Assembly (NCBI RefSeq): GCF_037325665.1
Contig: NC_090250.1
Location: forward strand, 40,938,303-41,002,302
Direction: 5' to 3'
Source: Littorina saxatilis
Taxonomy: Eukaryota > Mollusca > Gastropoda > Littorinimorpha > Littorinidae
Length of the DNA: 64,000 bases
Positions within the stretch are counted from its first letter, which is position 1; each line of letters starts with the position of its first letter. The notes beneath the pieces were generated by a model. The model did no database searches, had not been told where the DNA came from, and saw only the letters and a list, made by a program, of their open reading frames with translations. The translations under genes and the position numbers were made by a program. Positions 1 to 47,689 of this stretch are shown piece by piece.

Positions 1-259
1 TATAGTCAGAGGGGGCTGCCTGCCGCGTGACAACAGAAGTAAGTGTTGTTTACACCTGGAATTCTCCAAAACAGATAAATGATAATCATTACGGGTTTTT
101 TCGTGAATATTTCCACTAAATGCAATGCAACAACAGTAACATGAAAATGATAATGAGTGTAAACCCGATCTCATTTTGATATTTCTTTTGTATTTGAATA
201 CAATGTATACATGTCTGTGTTATTTGCTTGACACTTTTTTCTGTCCTTCTTGCTTGCAG

Positions 260-17681
<17,422 letters not shown>

Positions 17682-18059
17682 ACACATGTGCAGTGCGCAT
17701 GCGCGCACAGCCAGACAGATAAACAGTACCACCAGATTTGCAAACGTTTCGAACATGGGGTCTTCATTACTCTTGAAAATTCTGTGACAACAGGGAGATA
17801 TCGATTAAGGCGTATAGGCAGCAATTATGATAATTAAAACGTGTGATTCTACATGCGCACGGTGCTATACAGTTGCAGAAAGGGTACTCACTGTACTTTT
17901 CGTGTAAACGATTCCGCCCAGGCTTTTACATGGGATAAGACCACACCTCCACTTGGACGCATACCAAAAATCAATCTCGACAGCTTTCTGTGCAGAGTTG
18001 AAATGTTTTGGTGAAATCATTTCTTCAAAGCCACGAATGATGAAAAGATCATTTTTTTC

Positions 18060-18304
18060 CTTAGGCCAAAAAAAATAAATAGGTCTGTTTACGGTAACAT
18101 AGGCCCAAAAAATAGGGTCGGTAGGTCGGGATTGTTTTTATTTTTATTTTTTTTTCTCCAAAAAACCATATTTTTACGTTATTGCAAAAAAACCAAGATT
18201 TTTTTTTTTTTTTCCCCAAATGCCAAAAAAAAGTCTAGGGTCGCGCGAAAAAACTAGGGTAGGTCGGGTTACCGTAACCACACCTATTTTTTTTTTAGGC
18301 CTTA
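18060..18304. mobile_element. 245-bp inverted-repeat element
   Basis: Left end TTAGGCC...GTTTACGGTAAC pairs with right end GTTACCGTAACC...AGGCCTTA. Rich in A/T runs. In the presumed mesh-like 3' UTR. Confidence 0.65.
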
Positions 18305-18933
18305 TAGAAATTACAACTCTGTCCAGGAAGCAGGTAGATGAAGCAGGTAGATTGTTGATTGTTGGTATGTGTCAAAGTGCAGGGATGCCTTTTCTCATGT
18401 AAAAGATGTCATGCAGCCGTAGTCCCTCTGACCCCAGATTTTCAATTTGTTCATTTAAAGCACGTGGTCACAAGCATCCATGGTGCTCGTTTATTATTAT
18501 CATAGATAATTTTTGTCAGCAATTATTCTTTGATTGTAGAGCGACAGTTTCTACTGAAGTTGTGCACGAAACCTGTTTGAAGATTCTGGTTTTAACGCGT
18601 ACTTTGCTGTAAGAATTAGAATGAAAGAATGTTTTGGTAGTTGTTTTTGTTCTGTTACACATTCTTAACTACCCCGGTAGTTGTATGCACATTTGATATC
18701 GTACTGACCAAGCACAATTTAACTTCATAATATATGTTTGACATTGCAACTATGATGAATGAAGAACATATAGTACATGTGTGCATACCAACACCGTATC
18801 ATCTCTCATGATAACATGATGTTTGGTTTGTTTTCCTCCCTTCATGCTAGCACTTTGTTTGGAAGGATGTTATCAAGTGCTTAGAACACGTATCTTGTGT
18901 TGTTGTTGCTTTTAATGTATATCATTATCAGTG

Positions 18934-19303
18934 CAGGGCCGGACCCAGGGGGGGGGGGGGGGGGGTTCCAGGGGTTCCGGAACCCCACCCCTGGAAAAAG
19001 CACGTACCTTGCTTTGAGTGTTTGTTTTTTTGTTTTGTTTTTTTTAAATAAATTTTGTGTGTGGCTCTAACAAATTTTATTCAATGTGAAATCCGATGAG
19101 AAAAAGGTACCCCCCCCCCCCCCCCCCCCCCAACTCACACTGACAGGCCTTAACCCTCAAAACAAGGCCCAGAATGCACCAGATTGCACAGATTTTAACC
19201 GTTTTTCAAAAATTTTCCAGGGGAGCATGTCCCCGGACTTCGCTGATTTGCCCCCCCAAAAAAGGAGGAACCCCCCCCTTACAACTCATTTGGTCCGGCC
19301 CTG
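18934..19303. mobile_element. hAT-like inverted-repeat element, copy 2
   Basis: 370 bp, same ends as 17160-17483, flanked by CAGTG on both sides. Contains long G and C runs. It lies in the likely mesh-like 3' UTR. Confidence 0.75.
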
Positions 19304-19915
19304 CAGTGCTTACCATACTCATGACACGAGCCATAACATTGTGTCTTCATATGTAACCAATAACCCAGTCTATAGCAACAGGCGTTTATGTGTTTTCCTT
19401 TTCAAGTGGATTTGATAGCTCATTGTGTTTGATGTTTAAGTCGAGTGTTGAAATGAATGACATGTTGCTTTGTGAATTTGTATGATTAACATGTTTCCAT
19501 CAATGAGCTAAGTCCATTACATTTTCTTTATTATGTATATATGTATAATTTTTCAGGCCTTTCCTTTACGTTTGTTGCTTGGCTTTTTATGTCTCAGGGT
19601 CTTACCACTCTGTTTTTGAGCACTTATCTGCATTCCTTCTTTAAGCATAATCCTGACTTCTAATTAACGCGTCCATTGGGCTATTTGTGTCTGTATTGCG
19701 TCTGTACTCGATGTCTCAGTGGAAAATTAAATGTTAGAGAAGCTTTCTATAGTTTTGCGTGCGAGTGAGCTCAGAAAATATTGGAGCAAATGGTTTTGCT
19801 AGACTGTGGCTTATTAATGTATTACTAGCTTTGCATTGTGTCAGATATATGTATGGCTTCAATAAAACTGTGAAAACACTTTAACTTCTGAATAGCTGTG
19901 GTGGACTATGTGACA

Positions 19916-19954
<39 letters not shown>

Positions 19955-19956
<2 letters not shown>

Positions 19957-20362
19957 CGTCAGTGGCCTTCGAAGACCTCGTATCTTCAAAATCATAGTTC
20001 TGAGATAATGAGTGTTTTAAAAATCAAATTCCTCTTCACCAGATCAAAACGTGTAGATACGAGGTTTTCACTTTTTTGTTTTGAACTTTTTTGTTTTGAA
20101 TTTAAGGAACAATTACGAGGATTTTCAACAGACTCGCAGGGATTCAAACAGACAATACGAGGTTTTCCCGCTAATGTCGCTAATGTCTCAACACCCAACG
20201 GCAATACGAGGTTTTTAAAATCAGGGGAAAAAGACCTTTGCAAAATAGATAGAGTTACAAGCTTTTCACAGATGACAGGAAAAAAATCAAGGGACGGAAC
20301 CATGCAAAAATCCGAAAATCAGGAAAATGTAAGTTACGAGGTCTTTGAAGGCCACTGACGAT
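19955..20362. mobile_element. TA-flanked inverted-repeat element with reiterated motif
   Basis: TCGTCAGTGGCCTTCGAAGA at the left is complementary to the right end, and TA flanks both. ACGAGG(T/A)TTT recurs several times inside. It lies between the convergent mesh-like and IGHMBP2 3' ends. Confidence 0.72.
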
Positions 20363-20417
20363 ATGTGATAAACACTAAACACAAGAAAAGCAACGCATGG
20401 AAGCAACAAGCTACTAA

Positions 20418-20423
20418 TTTAAT
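20418..20423 (-). terminator. Possible IGHMBP2 polyadenylation signal
   Basis: ATTAAA on the minus strand, about 600 nt past the stop codon. It is the nearest reasonable hexamer I found, and is weak evidence by itself. Confidence 0.25.
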
Positions 20424-20638
20424 ACCTCCACCTCTTAAGATTTAGGAAGGAAAATCACCAAGAGGCAACCACAGCAAATGTGGTGCAACACACACTTTGG
20501 ATTCTCAAAACAACACAACCACACACACTCAGCAAACTTGTCAGATAATCCAAACACAGAAGACTCTTGCATGCTGTTGACAGCTGCATATTTTCACAAA
20601 TCATCCTGGAGATCGTGTCACATCACACAAGACAAATT

Positions 20639-20685
<47 letters not shown>

Positions 20686-21025
20686 CATACACTTATTGTG
20701 TATCTGCTTCTCAGCAAAAATGAATTAATTTATAACACATGCACATTTTAGTTTAACGGTCATCTTTAGTTTGCTTCTATTCCCTGCTACATTTTTGTCT
20801 CATGAGTCATGTATATTGTCTTCCCACTCCCCAACTCAATCATGTTGTCTCCCAAATAACATCTAATTCATCACCCTACATCTCCAGCATAGAGCTGTCA
20901 CATTTCCTTTTTCTCTTTTTCTTTTTCCCCGTCCTTCCATTTAGCCTGAGAACACTGGCTTTTCTGGAATAAAACCTTGAGTGAAGTCAAAAGTCTACCC
21001 CCAAAGAAATAGTTCCTCATCAACA

Positions 21026-40998
<19,973 letters not shown>

Positions 40999-41335
40999 TC
41001 TGGCAGCATACAACGAATCTAGCCAACAAGGAAAGTATAAGCAACAAACTTAGTGATACTTTCGGCGTCTTGCTTACTCTCAGGGGACATCACTCGGAAT
41101 ATAAAACCGCTAGTCATTGCATCTTTTAACTACAACTTTACCGAAATAACGTTTGTTGTTCTTAGTTATGTACTGGGCCAAGCCACTAGTACTGCACTAG
41201 AAAAGCTTACTATAGCTGCCTCAAGTATTTGCTTTGAGACATCTTTTAACTTAATATCTCATAATTTTCTGCAATAAGAGATAAATCTAAGTCACAAAAA
41301 GTAGCGCATTCTTTTCTATCAGTTCCCTTCACATC

Positions 41336-42200
41336 ATGAAGGAAGATTCTGTGAAGAGGTCCATGCCTGATTCAAGCGTGCTGGGGATGACTGACAAGAT
41401 CTATGGGGGGACAGGTAGACCCTGACACAGTGGCTGCTGGGGAAGATTTGGCCATGGTTGACTGTTATGGATATATAGGAATGCATCTGTTTCAGCCTTC
41501 TCTTGTCTTCTAAAATCCGCCCCCCCTTCAAATAATTACAAATACATGTAGTGTTAAAAGTTTCATTCATATCTGATGGCAGTGATGACTGGCATCAATT
41601 TTGTAGCCATTTAATTACGAGTGAACAATTTTGAAACTGTTATCTCTTTGCAAGTGACAGCGACTGTCTCCGAGCGTGTATCAAAACTTACTGTAGTGTG
41701 TGCATGATGTGTATTAGTGTGTTGGTTGTTTTAGGTGGGTGTGTTTTTTTGTTAATTTTTTTAATAAGGACATCAAATGCAGAAAACACACACACACACA
41801 ATCAATCAATGAGGCTTATATCGCGCATATTCCGTGGGTACAGTTCTAGGCGCTCTGCAGTGATGCCGTGTGAGATGAAATTTTATACGGCCAGTAATTG
41901 CAGCCATTTCGGCGCATATTTACCTTTCACGGCCTATTATTCCAAGTCACACGGGTATAGGTAGACAATTATTAACTGTGCCTAAGCAATTTTGCCAGGA
42001 AAGACCATTTTGTCAATCGTGGGATCTTTAACGTGCACACCCAATGTAGTGTACACGGGGGGAGAGTTCGGACACCGAAGAGAGTCTGCACACAAAGTTG
42101 ACTCTGAAATAAATTTCCGCCGAACCTGGGATCGAACTCACGCTGACAGCGGCCAACTGAATACAAATCCAGCGCGCTACCAACTGAGCTATATCCCCGC

Positions 42201-42262
<62 letters not shown>

Positions 42263-42544
42263 ACCTTTTGGGTATTTTCACATATTTATCTCTTGTTCAT
42301 CAACATCGCACACACAATAAACTCTACAATCTTTTTCAGGGAAAAAGCAACAATAACCTGTTAGGTAACAAAACTAGGGTGACATATTGCAACATCTATT
42401 TACCATCAGAATAACATTCTAAATATAACTGCACTAAACATGTTTTCAACTTTTAACTTTTGTTTTCTCCCAGGCGTTCACCATCCAGGAGCAGCTGCAG
42501 ATCTCACTCAACACACTATGCATAGTGAATTAAATCAACACTGA
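41336..42544 (+). CDS. Candidate two-exon small gene, divergent from IGHMBP2
   Basis: Exon 41336-41414 runs from an ATG to donor GTAGAC, phase 1. Exon 42474-42544 follows a strong acceptor (TTTTCTCCCAG) and closes in frame at TGA. The product would be 49 residues, opening MKEDSVKRSMPDSS, with GMTDKIYGGTGVHHPG across the junction and ending HSELNQH. The sequence just before the ATG also looks like an acceptor (TTTTCTATCAG ending at 41321), so more exons may lie upstream. The intron contains a SINE. I do not recognise the protein; it lies where a divergent partner of IGHMBP2 could sit. Only splice logic and frame support it. Confidence 0.4.
41801..42203 (-). mobile_element. SINE type B, copy 2
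   Basis: Reverse complement of the same family as 16487-16896. Both flanks are CA repeats, so it seems to have inserted inside a CA microsatellite, which hides the duplication. Confidence 0.82.
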
Positions 42545-42738
42545 GCAGTGTTGTGTAAACGTTACTACAGTACTTGTTTAACCAGACACTGTGCAATCTT
42601 CATTTCTACACTAAGAATGAATGGGATACACTCTGCAACTAGTAGTAGTAAGCTGAAAATGAAGAAAAATATTCATTGAAAAGAAATGCTTTTCATGGGC
42701 ATTCATTTGACTAAATCTTTGAGAAGAACAGAACACAC

Positions 42739-43107
42739 TTTCTTTCTTTCTTTATTTGGTGTTTAACGTCGTTTTCAACCACGTAGGTTATATCGCGACG
42801 GGGAAAGGGGGGAGATGGATAGAGCCACTTGTCAATTGTTTCTTGTTCACAAAAGCACTAATCAAAAATTTGCTCCAGGGGCTTGCAACGTAGTACAATG
42901 TATTACCTTACTGGGAGAATGCAAGTTTCCAGTACAAAGGACTTAACATTTCTTACATACTGCTTGACTAAAATCTTTACAAAAATTGACTATATTCTAT
43001 ACAAGAAACACTTAACAAGGGTAAAAAGAGAAACAGAATCCGTTAGTCGCCTCTTACGACATGCTGGGGAGCATCGGGTAAATTCTTCCCCCTAACCCGC
43101 GGGGGGT
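42739..43107 (-). mobile_element. SINE type D, copy 1
   Basis: 369 bp flanked by a perfect 12-bp duplication AACAGAACACAC (42727-42738, 43108-43119). In minus orientation it begins CCCCGCGGGTTAGGGGG and ends GTTAAACACCAAATAAAG plus AAAG repeats. The duplications show target-primed retroposition. Confidence 0.88.
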
Positions 43108-43884
43108 AACAGAACACACGCAAAGGAATAATGCACAACACACAGGCATCTACTTACCAGCAACATGGACAAGAAAGACTTTGCCTCTTGCTATCAAATG
43201 CAGACATTCATCTGCCTGATACTGATAGCTGCCATGGAAGAAGTATTTTTTTACAAACAAGGCAAGGTTTTCCACTGCAAGGCGAATCAACCGATTCAGT
43301 CATTCTCAGCACTTTCAGTTTTAATTCAAACTGTTCATATGTTTTTAACTGTCATAATTATTTTCTCAGAAATTATACACACCAATTTTCTTTCCCTTCA
43401 CACACACAGACAAACCCACTCATGCACACACGCTTGCACACACTCACACACACCCACAGTACATACGCACACACACACCTCACTACAACTTTGTTCAATA
43501 TATCTGAGGTAAAAGTCAAATGACTGAACAGCAGGTTCTGTTCAGCTTCCATTCAATTCTTTTAGCAATGTACAGGAAAAGGCATTTACTAGGTGCATTT
43601 TACTCTCGAACTATAACATTGCAAATGGGTGTAACTGTACAGTTAAGCTGAGCAAGTCATACTCCTGTCAGAATATTCAAACTTACAAATGGTTATTTAA
43701 CAAAATAGCTAATGTGGTTCATACTTTTTTTAATCACTGTATAAAAATATCACCCAAGATAGTTTCTGAACATTGCTGAACCACCTTCAAAAAAGTACAT
43801 TTAAGAAGACAAATTTGGATCAAAACAACAATTGACTGATCTGGTGCAACCTGAGCCAACAATTTACCCAACTCCATTCCAAAA

Positions 43885-44085
43885 CCGTCACTTAGAAGAC
43901 AAAGGCCGGCTCCTAAAGGAGTCCGGGGGCATGCCACCCCGGAAAATGTTGATGACAATCAATGAAAATGGAGCAATCTGGTGCAATCTGAGCATCAGTT
44001 TTTCTTAATTGTTAAATTTATTTTTTTATTTAAATTTTGTTTTTTTAGGCTAAGAGGGGTTTCCCCCTGGATCCGCCCCTGAGAT
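43885..44085. mobile_element. Fragment of the hAT-like family
   Basis: Holds GTCCGGGGGCATGCCACC, GGTGCAATCTGAGC and the terminal-like CTGGATCCGCCCCTGAG. It lies between IGHMBP2 and NFRKB. Confidence 0.45.
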
Positions 44086-44751
44086 GGGTGGTGGTACATG
44101 GTGCCTCTTGTTCTACCTGCACAGTGGGTCGACTTGCATTTGCTGTCCTCCCTCCCCCTTTCTACCAAATAGTCAGACACGAGTCTATCAGAAAGGTCAC
44201 AAGCCCTTCCGTTTTTATATAGGCAGAGCAAAGACGGTTTGGACAGGTAATGGTTAACCCAATGAGCATGTTCAAAGAAAGGGGATATCACCCAACATGG
44301 CACAGTTTGCTTGGGCTGGGTACTGTCCCTTCTTTCACAACTATCTCAATTGGAAGCAAAAGATGGAATTTTCAGCTCTAAGTCGTCCCTCAATGCTGGA
44401 TGCAGTTCCCCTTCAGTTGGCAGCCCCTCCTAATAAAAAACACAGAAGACAACAGGATCACAGCAGTCTGCAATAGGTTCCGTGAGTATGTTTCTGTGAA
44501 CAACCAATCCTATGTCCAAGGCTAATAGGTAGCGAACATGTATAGTCGTCAGCTGAACACCATACATCATGAGAAGTTTTTGTTGTTTCCAACCTTGTAC
44601 CAGTCACTGCCAGTGGTTTCTCGTTCCTTGTATCACATTCAATGTCTTTAACGAACCACAGACATGTATAAACACACACAAACACATCTGAAAGTTGTTG
44701 TTTTTCTCAGCTTCTGTCAGTATCTTCTTTCAACTTGGATAGTTGAACCTA

Positions 44752-44825
44752 TCCACTGTCCAGATAATGCAGTACACCTCTACTGCAGTCCACTGTCCAG
44801 ATAATGCAGTACACCTCTACTGCAG
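44752..44825. repeat. Tandem duplication, 37-bp unit
   Basis: Two identical copies starting TCCACTGTCCAGATAATGC, downstream of the NFRKB stop and perhaps in its 3' UTR. Confidence 0.9.
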
Positions 44826-45099
44826 CAGGTCGCTTCATCATATATCCCTGTGTCAGTCAATGCGGAAAACTGTGGACAGTTGAACATGTCCTGTTTATCA
44901 TGTCAGTCACCTGAGCTCACGCCATGTGTTCCAGCATTCTATGTTTCTGCATGACAGCACACTACAACCTCACAGGGGCACACATCTCTAATTCACTCTT
45001 CAAACGTCCCCACATTTCTTCTCTCATTCTTCACACAACAAGGAAACACTCAACAGAAACTTGCACCACAGGAAAAAAAAGACTACAGCAAACAGAGGG

Positions 45100-47602
45100 C
45101 TATGTCTGTGAGTCTGTGTTACTAGTGTCACTGCTGTCTGAGGGCTGAGATTTCAGCAACGACTGCCCCGCGGAGAGGCTCTGTGTGGTTGCAACCACCA
45201 CCGCAGGAGACGCAGAAGAGGAAGGTATTGTCATGGTAACACAGGAGGGAATTGTGATTCCCCCTCCACCAACCGTAGTGGGCAGGCCAGCCAGGAGCTT
45301 GCCGACAGTCTGCAGCATGCCCCCGGGCCCTTGTACCTGGCCGGGACCCACCGTGGTCAGCTTCATGCCAGGAGGAGGCGTGATGATGCGTGCATACACG
45401 GGCTGCGCTTTGCCCTTGGGGGACCCCCGCCCGGTGACTTTCCCAGGCCCTCCCGGGCTGGCCCCCGCCGTGTGGATCACCTGGGCTGAGGAGATGACGC
45501 TCCCTGAGGCGGCGGCGGCTTGCTGCAGTGCAGGCTGGGAGATAAGGATGGTGGCCTGACCGGGCTTGAGGCCTTGTTGGGACAGCACTGTGCGCACTAC
45601 CTGGATGTTCTGCTGGCCCCCCTTGCCCGCCTGGCTCACCACCATGGGCGTACCTGTACACAACACACGTTTCTGTCAATGTCACTGTATAAAGAACAAA
45701 AAGAAGTACAAGAATTTTACCATATAGCATAACAGCCATTGGCACTTGTCCTGGTGTGGGTGACACACATATACTCCTTACAGATACCATACGGCATACA
45801 GAATTAAAAGCAAAAAAAGGCCAATAGGCATACTAACACAAGTCAAATTCATCATAGAGGCATCTCTAAGTACACACATCTGCGATCATAACTGAGCAAG
45901 ACAGAGCGCTTATGAGATAACCCCCACCACCCCCCACCCCCTTCTCTTTCCCCCTCTCTTTCTCTCTCCATCCCCATTTCCCTTCCATCTTAGACACACA
46001 ACTAAGAAGCACTTGCCCTGTGCACCAGCCTGCGAGGAGTTGGGTGCCTGCTGTACGATGAACTGAGCGGGGACCAGACCAGCCTGCCCTGCTGCCATCA
46101 TCTTGGCCTGCGACGTCCCCGCTAGACCTGCTGTCATACAAGACACTCGTCAGTAACAAGCACAGCCCATCAGTCACAAGACAAGCAAGTTTCAGGCCAT
46201 GAAGAAACACTTTTTAGATCCTTGTGACAAACGTAATTTTTCACCGCATGAAAATGTCTTTCATTTAGAAACACTTTCAAAATCCTTGCGACAAACATAG
46301 ATACATAACCTTCATCAAAATGTCTTTCATTCAGAAAAACTTTTCAGATCCTTGGGACAATTGTCATATTTCACCGCATGAAATTGTCTTTCATTCAAAA
46401 ACACTTTTAAAATCCTTGCGACAAACGTCATATTTCACCTCCATCAGTGTGTCTTTCAGTCAAAATAAAATTAAGATCACTGATACAAACGTCATCTCAC
46501 ACCTGCATCAAAATGTCTTTACTCAGAGAAAGGTTGACCAGTGACAGCTGACGTTTAACTCCATCAATTAAAACACTTTTCATAGCTTTAAAAAGCAGCA
46601 GACTACCATAAAACCTTCTTACAACTTCCTGCACAGTGGAACCAATCAGTATTGACAGCTGAACAGTTTCAATTTTAAATGACAGCAATTTCACAAAGAC
46701 CTTTTTCACCCTTCCAATGGGCTCACCTGGACGTAAGGAGATTCCAGGAGCCAGCTGGGTGACGACCATACCGGCCTGAGAAGGGGTGACAACTTTGGCC
46801 TGAGCAGAGAGAGTGGTGGCCCCTGAGCTAGCCAGGACAGCGGCCTTCGAATGGGGAGTTGACCCCACCATGGTCAGCGTGACTGGAGAACTCGTGCCGC
46901 TCGTAGCTGCAAATGCACAAAAGGCAACGGTCACACGTTTGGAATAAAAATGATTAAGCAGTCACAGAAAGTCTAATCCTATTTGTTCAAACAAGGTGTT
47001 AGTTCCAATAGTACCGTGCAACATTAGGGCCTGAAAGTGCAACACACTGGAAACAAAATATTCCGAGAAACATAAATGAAGAAAGCAAAACACTGTCAAA
47101 ATAACAACAGTAAGTCTTTCACCTTGGCTAAAACTAGAATCACACCGCATTTTTCTAAACAGATAACCAATTTGGTGTATATGCAGGTTGTTGTATCCAA
47201 AGTCTCTATCCTAAAAAAAAGAGTTATAAACTGCTTATCCTGTGCAGGTTATTTTGTTTGGCTAGCTTGCAGACTTCTGGTGTTAATTGTTATGCAATAT
47301 CCACTGAGGCATGTGTCCTCCCACAAAAGGTTTGGGCGTCAGTTTCTTGAGGGCTTACAGGACTGAGCAGCAGTGGTCATGCTGACAGATAAAAACAGTG
47401 ACATAGCTAACTAATGAGAAGACGGGGAACTGAACTGAACTGCACTGAACTTTCTTTATCAAGGATAAAGGGGAGAGACGAAGAGAGAGTGGGAGAGAAA
47501 CATGAGACAGAGGGAGAGAGGATGAGAGAGAGAGGAAGACAGGGGAAAAGAGAGAGAAGAGAAAGGGGGGGGAGCAAAAAAAGAAATGTTGACAGACAAA
47601 GG

Positions 47603-47689
<87 letters not shown>

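Larger units (their letters stand above)
17682..19880 (+). other. Probable mesh-like 3' UTR
   Basis: Non-coding stretch after the stop codon. A canonical AATAAA lies at 19861-19866, about 2.2 kb downstream, and is the best polyadenylation candidate. The stretch contains two inverted-repeat elements (18060-18304 and 18934-19303), so if this site is used the mRNA carries both. No competing gene is seen. Confidence 0.5.
42545..45099. other. Spacer between IGHMBP2 side and NFRKB 3' end
   Basis: Contains SINE D copy 1, a CA-rich stretch at 43400-43480, the hAT-like fragment at 43885-44085 and the 37-bp duplication. Some of it is probably NFRKB 3' UTR. No other gene was seen. Confidence 0.6.

Noticed and set aside
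41053-41277. Possible upstream coding exon of the small gene
   Set aside because: Its hydrophobic 74-codon frame has no supporting donor in the needed phase and no recognisable similarity.
41334-41570. Minus-strand frame upstream of IGHMBP2
   Set aside because: No start context, splice sites or homology. It is opposite to the better supported small exon.
45128-45790. 220-codon minus-strand frame over the last NFRKB exon
   Set aside because: It overlaps the supported NFRKB frame in another phase. The phase-consistent frame gives the splice match and the natural stop.
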